NCBI GenBank assembly: GCA_001824325.1
Contig: MHXC01000041.1
Coordinates: forward strand, 1 to 5,993
DNA: 5,993 bases
Reading direction: 5' to 3'
Source of the DNA: Parcubacteria group bacterium RIFCSPHIGHO2_01_FULL_47_10b
GTDB lineage: Bacteria; Patescibacteriota; Minisyncoccia; 2-01-FULL-47-10
This document shows positions 1 to 4,955 of the stretch, piece after piece (the stretch's first letter is position 1; the number at the start of each line of letters is the position of its first letter). Below the pieces are notes generated by a model. That model was not told the DNA's origin and made no database searches. It worked only from the letters and a program-made list of their open reading frames with translations. The position numbers and the translations under genes are program-made.

Positions 1-197
1 TTGTTGAAATTGAGCACGAAATAGCGAAAAAAATTACTCTCAAACGGATCGTCGCAGTTGCAATACACCACCTTGCCACGGAAAACATCAGGGCTGTGTT
101 CCAAATACGCCTCAATTTCTTTCTGAATATCGCTGTATTGGGTATAAAATTCGTCATTTTTTACCCGTTTTGCGTTTGTAAGATTTTTGTTTGCCAT
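1..197 (-). CDS. EcoRI-family adenine-specific DNA methyltransferase, N-terminal part (gene runs off left edge)
   Basis: The first 65 residues are visible, starting MANKNLTNAK. From memory they match the N-terminus of M.EcoRI: the blocks DEFYTQY (residues 15-21), KVVYCNCDDP (42-51) and SNFF-YF (54-60) sit in the same order and spacing as KSDEFYTQY, KVVYCNCDDP and SNFFKYF there. Enzymes of this family transfer a methyl group from S-adenosylmethionine to N6 of adenine in a short DNA site, protecting host DNA from a partner endonuclease. The catalytic NPPF motif lies further along and is outside the window. The ATG lies 2 bp after the stop of the upstream helix-turn-helix gene, so the two are almost certainly co-transcribed and translationally coupled. 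Whether an endonuclease gene follows, or the enzyme is solitary, cannot be seen. The reading frame is open to the window edge. Confidence 0.88.
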   Translation of the reverse strand, partial: MANKNLTNAKRVKNDEFYTQYSDIQKEIEAYLEHSPDVFRGKVVYCNCDDPFESNFFRYFVLNFN

Positions 198-199
198 GA

Positions 200-376
200 T
201 TATCTTGTGCTTGTGTTCTTTAGAAAACGTTCAAACTCGTCCTTTGCAATACGAAACTCCTTACCGATCTTGTGTGCCTTAAGCCTGCCGCTCTTGATAT
301 AGCGATAGATGGTCATTATATTGACCTCCAATTTGGTGGCCAAATCCTCGGCTTTATAAAACTCCTTCTCATTCAT
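200..376 (-). CDS. Small helix-turn-helix (excisionase/MerR-type) DNA-binding protein
   Basis: This 58-residue protein begins MNEKEFYKAEDLATKLEV and ends FERFLKNTSTR. The pattern Y-(K/T)-A-E-D-L-A-x-x-L-x-V, then TIYRYIKSGRLKAHKIGKEFRI (residues 22-43), is the usual signature of the excisionase-type helix-turn-helix (HTH_17) domain: recognition helix at TIYRYIKSG, then the short wing R-L-K-A-x-K-I-G-K-x-x-R-I. Such single-domain proteins act as recombination directionality factors or as small transcriptional regulators. Here it is the first gene of an operon with a DNA methyltransferase, a position comparable to the controller protein of many restriction-modification systems, so a regulatory role is the more likely one. 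The ATG at 376 directly follows a consensus -10 box with no Shine-Dalgarno sequence, suggesting a leaderless message. Tandem 10-bp repeats just upstream are a candidate self-binding site. Confidence 0.85.
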   Translation of the reverse strand: MNEKEFYKAEDLATKLEVNIMTIYRYIKSGRLKAHKIGKEFRIAKDEFERFLKNTSTR

Positions 377-383
377 AATGATA

Positions 384-412
384 ATTATAGTTTACAATGC
401 TTTACATTGGAA
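384..412 (-). promoter_or_regulatory. Leftward promoter of the HTH-methyltransferase operon
   Basis: On the minus strand a perfect TATAAT (389-384) is preceded, after a 17-bp spacer, by a weak TTCCAA (412-407). Transcription would start at about 377-378, one or two bases before the ATG at 376. The spacer is filled by the tandem repeat at 391-410. The -10 box is strong; the -35 matches only 3 of 6 bases, so activation or repression by a protein bound over the spacer is plausible. Confidence 0.5.
391..410. repeat. Tandem 10-bp direct repeat, candidate operator between divergent promoters
   Basis: TTTACAATGC (391-400) is followed immediately by TTTACATTGG (401-410), identical at 8 of 10 positions. 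The 10-bp period puts the copies on the same face of the helix, as expected for side-by-side binding of a small HTH protein. The second copy supplies the -35 box of the rightward promoter, and both copies fill the spacer of the leftward promoter. One bound complex could therefore control both operons. Binding by the 58-residue protein encoded next door is inference. Confidence 0.5.
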
Positions 413-429
413 GTCCACAGTGATAAATT
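401..429 (+). promoter_or_regulatory. Rightward promoter of the membrane protein-HEPN operon
   Basis: A -35 box TTTACA (401-406, 5 of 6 matches) is followed after 17 bp by TAAATT (424-429, 4 of 6), with an extended -10 TG at 421-422. Transcription would start near 436, leaving a leader of only about 6-7 bases before the ATG at 443. No good Shine-Dalgarno sequence is present; the bases just ahead of the start are AGCATAAGAA. Confidence 0.45.
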
Positions 430-442
430 AACAGCATAAGAA

Positions 443-2161
443 ATGGAAACAATCGCAACTACAACTATTAATATTTGGGCACATACAGAGAAACTTTTAA
501 CTCCTGTATTGAATAATTTAGATCCTTCACTATTTCAAAATATCATACTCGGCATACTGGCTATCTTCATCCCGTTTGCCATTGTTTTTCTCACTGATCT
601 CCTGAACAAAAGAGAGTCAAGAAGTACGTTTGAGAAAATGGTGTGGAGTGAGGAGGTTTTAGGTTCAAAGAAGGTATTTTGGCTCTCTGTATTTGGCCTC
701 GCCGTACTCTCTTTTTTCAGTGGTAAAGACATTTCGATACTTGAAAAAGTAATAGCAATACTCATTACACTGGTGCTCGTAGTTATTTTCGGCACTTCCT
801 TTAAGAAAATCCTGAAGTTCGCTGAAGGATATAAACCAGAGTTCGAGATAAGCTTTCTAAAGAAACTGAAACTGACAAGAATATTCACCTTTAGTAACAA
901 ACTGAAAAAGGACCGAATGGTTCGAGCGTGGGATTCTTTTTGGTCAGAAAAATCACCGTACAATGAGAGAGACTTTACGAAGACGTTCATAGAACACATC
1001 GATGATGCGATAGAGCTGGAACAATATCCGCTGGTTCCTCTTCTCGCAGAGACATATCAAAAAAATCTCGACAAAAGGGATCGATTCTCTATTGGCTACG
1101 AGATATTGCCGAAACTATTTGAATGGCATGAAAAGCTGTGGGAAGTAGAGCAGAGGTGGCTTCGTAGAGAAATTATTAAGGAAAAAATACAGAACTCTTT
1201 TTCACAGAAGCATTTTCCAACCTTCAGAAAATGGGCTCATCAGTTTCTGAGTCGAAGTTATTCAAAGCCCCAATATTTTTGGAACTGGCACTATTTCCAG
1301 CAGCAATTCTTTCCTTCGGTGGTAAAAGCCTTATTAAAGAGCGGACATGAGCCATTTCAGCTTTTCACCTGCTTCAAGAAGTACATAGAGGACAGTGAGG
1401 CAAAGCTGGAGAAGATCGAAGATAGGGATAGGGAGCAACGATGGTGGAATTATATCATGGCCTTGTTCGGAAGCTTCTGCCCTGTGTTCTTTAATACGAT
1501 AGAGAGTGTTCCCAATAACTATGATATCTGGCATCACTACTTCCCCGGGGAGTGGAAAATAACCGATGGAAACTCAAAGAAAAGAATACCGAGAGTTGTA
1601 TTGCATGAATTTCTACAGTGGTCTCAACAACGCATCTTTAAGAAGGACGGAACATCGGAACATGACAAGGATTTGACTGAGGTAGTGAACGGTATTTTTC
1701 CCAATGTGCATCACAGCTTGTTTCCTGCATTCTTAATGATGCTGGCTTCAGGAGACGTAAAGTATGCCATGCAGAAGGAGCCAAATTTCTTTCTAATAAA
1801 CACTGGCCTTTTATGGTCAGGAGAGAAGAGCGAAGAAGATGTTCAGAAAATGTTTACACAGCAGGATCAGTCACAGAAAGAAGAAACAGTGAAAGTCATT
1901 TTCGAGTATTTTAGCCACTGGCCTCTTCTGAAGATATACGAAGACGACCTGACAGAAGAAGAGTTTTCGGGATGGGATTCGTTCCCAAAGGATAAGCAGA
2001 AGACGATTGGCGATCGTATCAGAAAGGGAAAATTACAGAAGACACTGGATGAGTTGAACAGCAAAGAAGTGGTGGACTTGTGCAAGGTATCAGAGTGGCG
2101 TGAACACCAGAGGAAGATCTTTGTTGAGTTACTGCAGTTATTGATCGTGAATATTGTCTAA
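443..2161 (+). CDS. Unrecognised protein with three N-terminal membrane helices and a large cytosolic domain
   Basis: I do not recognise this 572-residue protein. Hydrophobic segments are visible at about residues 31-52, 77-93 and 100-118, the last two forming a tight hairpin. The remaining 450 or so residues are soluble, charged and rich in Trp, Phe and Tyr, for example FWNWHYFQQQFF (279-290) and RWWNYIMALF (333-342). A predicted helical, strongly charged stretch lies near residues 316-332. There is no Walker A, nuclease, TIR or protease motif that I can see. The architecture, a membrane anchor with a big cytosolic sensor or effector part, recurs in membrane-acting anti-phage systems. The gene lies divergently from a methyltransferase operon and directly precedes a HEPN-type gene: the stop at 2159-2161 is 4 bp before that gene's ATG. 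A defence role is inference from context. The DNA is more AT-rich than the genes at the right of the window. The ATG at 443 is the only upstream start that fits the promoter. Confidence 0.85.
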   Translation: METIATTTINIWAHTEKLLTPVLNNLDPSLFQNIILGILAIFIPFAIVFLTDLLNKRESRSTFEKMVWSEEVLGSKKVFWLSVFGLAVLSFFSGKDISILEKVIAILITLVLVVIFGTSFKKILKFAEGYKPEFEISFLKKLKLTRIFTFSNKLKKDRMVRAWDSFWSEKSPYNERDFTKTFIEHIDDAIELEQYPLVPLLAETYQKNLDKRDRFSIGYEILPKLFEWHEKLWEVEQRWLRREIIKEKIQNSFSQKHFPTFRKWAHQFLSRSYSKPQYFWNWHYFQQQFFPSVVKALLKSGHEPFQLFTCFKKYIEDSEAKLEKIEDRDREQRWWNYIMALFGSFCPVFFNTIESVPNNYDIWHHYFPGEWKITDGNSKKRIPRVVLHEFLQWSQQRIFKKDGTSEHDKDLTEVVNGIFPNVHHSLFPAFLMMLASGDVKYAMQKEPNFFLINTGLLWSGEKSEEDVQKMFTQQDQSQKEETVKVIFEYFSHWPLLKIYEDDLTEEEFSGWDSFPKDKQKTIGDRIRKGKLQKTLDELNSKEVVDLCKVSEWREHQRKIFVELLQLLIVNIV

Positions 2162-2165
2162 AAAT

Positions 2166-2738
2166 ATGAAAAACAACGCACATCTTGGAGAGACAAAGGA
2201 ACAGCGACTTAAAAGGTTCACGGAAAATCACCCGTACGAAGTGATCGCAACTATAACCAACTCAATGGCCAACAATTTTATCAATGAATTGCGTGCCGTA
2301 TTTGATAACCCAGCGAATCCTCAAACTACATTGATGTTTTTAGGGACGCATTCAATCGCTCTTACGATCGCCTACGGTCTCTTTAATAAAGGTGGTGAGG
2401 ACGGATACAAGCTCTTTTTAGAAAACTTTATAGATGGTGATACTGCTGATACAAAATTTTCTACCGTTGCTTCCAGAATTCACGGGTGGAGAAATGTGAT
2501 TGCTCATCGTTGGATAAATGTCGCTGGCCACAGCTTCAGCTATGACTTCGAGATGACGGAGGGATGGAAAATGGAAGATGAGTTCTTACTGGTGAATCCA
2601 AAAATATACCTCGACCAATTCCTTAAGGCCTTTGGCCAAGGAGGAAGGATATACCACTACGACCAAGTGCTGACTACGGATCAGATGTGGGAGACCGCAA
2701 AACAAAGATTTATTTCGAAGTACATTGATGAAGCCTAA
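2166..2738 (+). CDS. HEPN-like domain protein, candidate RNase effector
   Basis: This is a 190-residue soluble protein from the ATG at 2166. A TTG at 2154 would add four residues and overlap the upstream gene by 8 bp; neither start has a clear Shine-Dalgarno sequence, so coupling to the preceding gene is likely. The key feature is SRIHGWRNVIAHRW (103-116). R109-N110-x3-H114 fits the HEPN consensus R-x(4-6)-H with a polar residue after Arg. In HEPN ribonucleases these residues form the metal-independent RNA-cutting site at a dimer interface. Flanking helices are plausible: residues 24-47 and 54-74 before the motif, and 146-157 and 171-188 after it. HEPN proteins act as toxins, Abi factors and CRISPR ancillary nucleases; some lack activity. 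Pairing with a membrane protein suggests that protein senses infection or restrains the HEPN unit. The family assignment rests on the motif and helical context only. Confidence 0.72.
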   Translation: MKNNAHLGETKEQRLKRFTENHPYEVIATITNSMANNFINELRAVFDNPANPQTTLMFLGTHSIALTIAYGLFNKGGEDGYKLFLENFIDGDTADTKFSTVASRIHGWRNVIAHRWINVAGHSFSYDFEMTEGWKMEDEFLLVNPKIYLDQFLKAFGQGGRIYHYDQVLTTDQMWETAKQRFISKYIDEA

Positions 2739-2789
2739 AAATGATCAGCGCAGAGCTTCACAAAATTAAGCCCTAACAAAAGAAAACAT

Positions 2790-2815
2790 GTGGATCGACC
2801 CCGTGTCCACTTTTT
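2790..2815. terminator. Candidate bidirectional terminator between HEPN gene and tRNA-Ser
   Basis: A 5-bp stem GTGGA (2790-2794) and TCCAC (2806-2810), loop 11 bases, is followed on the plus strand by TTTTT (2811-2815). On the minus strand the same stem is followed by ATGTTTTCTTTT. It lies between two converging units, the HEPN gene and tRNA-Ser. The stem is short. An alternative, mutually exclusive hairpin pairs ACCCC (2798-2802) with GGGGT (2816-2820). Confidence 0.4.
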
Positions 2816-2823
2816 GGGGTACA
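2798..2823 (-). mobile_element. Possible solitary IS3-type insertion sequence end
   Basis: Read on the minus strand from 2823, the sequence TGTACCCCAAAAAGTGGACA resembles the terminal inverted repeat of IS3-family elements, which typically begin with TG followed by a run of C, a run of A and then a GTTGGACA-like block. No transposase gene and no partner end lie in the window, so it would be a remnant or solo end with its inside pointing toward the HEPN gene. It overlaps the candidate terminator, which is an alternative explanation. Confidence 0.25.
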
Positions 2824-2829
2824 GATCAA

Positions 2830-2919
2830 TGGCGGAGAGGGTGGGATTCGAACCCACGAGACCCTTGCGGGTCAACCGATTTTCAAGACCGGCGCACTAA
2901 ACCGCTATGCGACCTCTCC
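2830..2919 (-). tRNA. tRNA-Ser (anticodon UGA)
   Basis: On the minus strand the acceptor GGAGAGG (2919-2913) pairs with CCTCTCC (2840-2834). The discriminator is G, and an encoded CCA occupies 2832-2830. The anticodon loop CTTGAAA, closed by CCGGT/ATCGG, carries TGA at 2885-2883, reading UCA and other UCN codons. A long variable arm (GACCC GCAA GGGTC) marks it as a class II serine tRNA, and the T loop is GTGGG-TTCGAAT-CCCAC. Its 3' end faces the accessory cluster, the side where tRNA-targeting elements usually insert. Confidence 0.96.
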
Positions 2920-3094
2920 GTGAGGCGCTGGCAATATGCCATCAAGACATACTGAAATCCTTTTTAGTATCACATAAAATGCGAATATTTCAATAGAAAC
3001 CAGTGGGCGTAAGCAAATAAACACCCTTCGATGAGATTACATAGTCACTATCGCTAGCTCTAATTGAATATCCTCAACTATCAAGCGAATGTGA
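2920..3094. other. Noncoding stretch between tRNA-Ser and the Fic gene
   Basis: No credible gene is visible on either strand here. It holds a perfect inverted repeat TGGCA-ATA-TGCCA (2929-2941), 9 bp upstream of tRNA-Ser, and the candidate tRNA promoter at 2966-2993. The rest, up to the Fic stop codon, shows no repeat or strong hairpin. Confidence 0.5.
2966..2993 (-). promoter_or_regulatory. Candidate promoter of tRNA-Ser
   Basis: On the minus strand TTGAAA (2993-2988, 5 of 6) is followed after 16 bp by GATACT (2971-2966, 4 of 6) with an extended -10 TG just before it (TGTGATACT). Transcription would begin near 2959, about 40 bases before the mature tRNA 5' end. Confidence 0.4.
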
Positions 3095-3668
3095 TCATGA
3101 GATGAGTGTTTCTAGTAGACTCAAATCGCCACTCTTTGTGGCCTCTTTCATCGCTTTCACAAAATCAGTACGTTTGGTACTTTGAAAATCGACTACTGGT
3201 AAATTGCTCCGCAATAAATACAGCTCGCCCAGTAATCGACTCACCCTTCCATTGTAGTCAAAAAATGGATGGATCCATAAAAACCTGTGCATTAACCACG
3301 CACACGAACTAATATGGTCGTCTTTTGTTTTTGCATGTTGTATGCGTTCAAATAAGTCCTCCTCCCATTCCTTCATCAACTGCGCGATATTGTGATATGC
3401 TGGCGGCTCATAATCTCCAAGTAGAACATTGTGGACCCTATAGTTCCCAACTTTGTTTCTTTGTACACTGGCGGTGTTTTCGTCATACCTAAAACCTAAC
3501 TTTCTTATACGTACCGTCGTCTATAAGGTCAATGGCATGGTGTCTGAATTTACGAGAGAACTCCCGTCTCGAATACGGGGCTTCGCGCTCAATAGCCATG
3601 CTGTGATACAATATATCGATGAACTTCTTAATAAAAGCTTGTTGCTTATTGTTGAATTTTCGTTTCAT
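3095..3668 (-). pseudogene. Fic-domain protein (AMPylase type), interrupted by a single-base frameshift
   Basis: Two minus-strand frames together make one Fic protein of about 190 residues. The first runs from ATG 3668 (MKRKFNNKQQ) to TAG at 3491-3489, 59 codons. The second continues from 3490 to TGA at 3097-3095, 131 codons. Skipping one T in the TTTT run at 3494-3491 joins them cleanly as KKVRF|RYDENTAS. Visible Fic features are: S-M-A-I-E (residues 23-27), matching the S/T-x3-E of an N-terminal inhibitory helix; KVGNYRVHNV and YEPPAY, typical of the lead-in; and WIHPFFDYNGRVSRLL, the catalytic loop, which departs from HPFx(D/E)GN(G/K)R only by Tyr for the first Gly. Fic enzymes transfer AMP or a similar group to a target protein hydroxyl and are often toxins. 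The ATG is 23 bp after tRNA-Arg, with AGGA about 9 bases ahead. It may be a decayed gene, a sequencing error in a short T run, or +1 recoding at TTT-TAG. Confidence 0.8.
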
Positions 3669-3691
3669 CGTTGTCCTACTTATTTAGCTTG

Positions 3692-3765
3692 TACGCCCGA
3701 CAGGGTTCGAACCTGTGACCTTCAGCTCCGCAAGCTGACGCTCTATCCATCTGAGCTACGGGCGC
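3692..3765 (-). tRNA. tRNA-Arg (anticodon GCG)
   Basis: On the minus strand the acceptor GCGCCCG (3765-3759) pairs with CGGGCGT (3699-3693), the first pair being G-U. The D arm is GCTC...GAGC. The anticodon arm TCAGC-TTGCGGA-GCTGA has GCG at 3731-3729, which reads CGC. The T arm is ACAGG-TTCGAAC-CCTGT and the discriminator A is at 3692. CCA is not encoded; the next bases are CAAGC. The GCG anticodon is unusual, since most bacteria read CGU/CGC/CGA with an inosine-modified ACG tRNA. It sits 42 bp after the membrane-protein gene stop and directly before the Fic gene, all on one strand. Confidence 0.95.
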
Positions 3766-3807
3766 GTATATAAATAACTACTATGACTGCACTAATATCG
3801 GGCCACT

Positions 3808-4401
3808 TTACATCCCCACCAACCTACTCATAATCTCCAATAGCGACGGCACTTTATCTGACTGCTCTAAGTGCCGAGCCACGTGCTTAATAACATCGTC
3901 GGCTTTGTCGTTCGGCACAAACAGATGCAACGATGGCCTCAAAAAACGGCTCGTGCGAAAATACAATTCTACGTGCGAGGCCGCTGCAGGGTCCTGCTGA
4001 TCAGACTCATATTCGCTTGGATGCTCGTGCTGCCCCTGCCGTAACACCGTAAAGTGCGCAAAATCATCAAAATCATGCGATGTAGTTCCCACAAGGATGC
4101 CTTCGGCATTCACCGTGCATTTCACGATACGTGGCTTTTTATGCGCCAATACGAGCAATGCAAACCCGCTCAACACCGCGAGTAACGCCAGAATAAAATC
4201 CCGTGTAAACAACGCGTACACCACTGCCACCAGTGCAACAACAATAATCGTCACATTCCACCCGGGCCCTCGATCCTGGGGCAAAAACTCATGCGCCTGC
4301 CAGGTAATAGGGGTTTCGCGTATGTGTCGGCCCTGTGGCGTGGTTTCCTTATTGGAACTACTAGTTGCAGTCTTGGTTTGTTGGGTTTGTTGAGGTTTCA
4401 T
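3808..4401 (-). CDS. Two-helix membrane protein of unknown function, Patescibacteria-like
   Basis: A 197-residue protein in three parts. A polar Gln/Thr/Ser-rich N-terminal tail (1-30) is followed by W34-Q-A-H-E-F ... PGW48, then two closely spaced hydrophobic helices at about 49-65 and 68-86, the positive HKKPRIVK turn (88-94), and a soluble beta-rich then helical domain to residue 197. This layout recalls small membrane proteins common in candidate phyla bacteria (WxAxEY...DWY, helical hairpin, KKPKxIxxxI) of unknown role. The resemblance is from memory and would need a profile search. The start is supported by GGAGAG 6 bases before the ATG at 4401. It is transcribed divergently from the 101-residue gene, with tRNA-Arg 42 bp downstream on the same strand. 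An acidic, Gln-rich insert at 122-142 looks disordered. Confidence 0.85.
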   Translation of the reverse strand: MKPQQTQQTKTATSSSNKETTPQGRHIRETPITWQAHEFLPQDRGPGWNVTIIVVALVAVVYALFTRDFILALLAVLSGFALLVLAHKKPRIVKCTVNAEGILVGTTSHDFDDFAHFTVLRQGQHEHPSEYESDQQDPAAASHVELYFRTSRFLRPSLHLFVPNDKADDVIKHVARHLEQSDKVPSLLEIMSRLVGM

Positions 4402-4480
4402 ATATCTCTCCGTTCATGTGTATTCTAGGAGAAAAATCGAAGAAGAGCAAGCGGTGGGACAAAAATTACACAGTCAACCC

Positions 4481-4508
4481 TTGTATTTCACTCGAAACGT
4501 CCTATACT
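4481..4508 (+). promoter_or_regulatory. Promoter of the 101-residue gene
   Basis: A -10 box TATACT (4503-4508, 5 of 6) is preceded after 16 bp by TTGTAT (4481-4486, 3 of 6). The predicted start near 4515 gives a leader of about 30 bases that carries a strong Shine-Dalgarno sequence, GAGGAGG, at 4532-4538. Confidence 0.45.
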
Positions 4509-4545
4509 ATCCAATACACAATATCACGCTACAGAGGAGGTTCAA

Positions 4546-4851
4546 ATGCGGCAAGATACATTTGCTCAGCTGAAAGTTGGTGACGTCGTCCAGACATTAA
4601 AGGACCGAGATTTCATACAACTCCACCAGGCCAGAGGTTTCGTTCCCGCTGGCACAAGAGGGCGAGTAACCTATGTTGCAATCGGCGGCGAAGGCATAGA
4701 AATGGAGCCGCGTGCGAGCATGAAACGCGTCTGGATTTTATGGAACAAGGGTCGCGGTGATCGTCATTCAACTACCCAACACAACTGCCTCGAATTCATT
4801 TGGGCTGATCAAACGTCGGACATATCGCCTGCAAAGAGGAAAAGGGGTTGA
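4546..4851 (+). CDS. Hypothetical protein, probable small SH3-like beta-barrel
   Basis: This 101-residue protein has no assigned function that I recognise. The pattern LKVGDVVQTL (9-18), then GFVPAGTRGRVTYV (31-44), then RVWILWNKG (61-69) follows the generic SH3-like scheme G-D-x-V ... V-P-x-G-T-x-G-x-V ... V-x-V-x-W. That fold occurs in many small nucleic-acid or protein-binding modules. The C-terminal tail SPAKRKRG is strongly basic, which would suit nucleic-acid contact. The start is firm: GAGGAGG lies 7 bases ahead of the ATG. It is a single-gene unit with its own promoter and a strong terminator at 4877-4917, and no neighbour suggests a pathway. The SH3-like assignment is inference from pattern alone. 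Confidence 0.8.
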   Translation: MRQDTFAQLKVGDVVQTLKDRDFIQLHQARGFVPAGTRGRVTYVAIGGEGIEMEPRASMKRVWILWNKGRGDRHSTTQHNCLEFIWADQTSDISPAKRKRG

Positions 4852-4876
4852 GGAGCCCCACCATCAATACCAATTG

Positions 4877-4917
4877 GAAAAGCCCACGCGGAACACTGCG
4901 GGGCTTTTCTACTTTTT
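4877..4917. terminator. Strong bidirectional rho-independent terminator
   Basis: GAAAAGCCC (4877-4885) pairs perfectly with GGGCTTTTC (4901-4909). An inner CGC/GCG (4887-4889, 4898-4900) extends the stem past one bulged A. The plus strand continues TACTTTTT; the minus strand has a T tract within its distal arm (GGGCTTTTCC). It separates the converging 101-residue gene and the methyltransferase gene. Confidence 0.85.
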
Positions 4918-4955
4918 CATCAAGACCTCCTCTTCTCATAATCGAGCGCCTCAAA

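Noticed and set aside
96..302. Plus-strand open frame of 68 codons
   Set aside because: It lies opposite the methyltransferase and HTH genes, has Cys/Phe-rich low-quality composition and no ribosome site.
535..999. Minus-strand open frame of 154 codons
   Set aside because: It is a shadow of the 572-residue gene; Ser-rich composition, no domain pattern, no ribosome site.
2154..2165. TTG start giving four extra residues on the HEPN gene
   Set aside because: The ATG at 2166 is the stronger codon and immediately follows the upstream stop; the TTG cannot be excluded but has no ribosome site.
3453..3773. Plus-strand open frame of 106 codons
   Set aside because: It runs through tRNA-Arg antisense and the Fic gene; its end (CTPDRVRTCDLQLRKLTLYPSE type residues) is the well-known false protein produced by translating the reverse of a tRNA gene.
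4097..4393. Plus-strand open frame of 98 codons
   Set aside because: It is antisense to the two-helix membrane protein gene, which has a ribosome site and recognisable architecture.
4365..4583. Plus-strand open frame of 72 codons
   Set aside because: It spans the divergent promoter region and overlaps the true start and ribosome site of the 101-residue gene in another frame.
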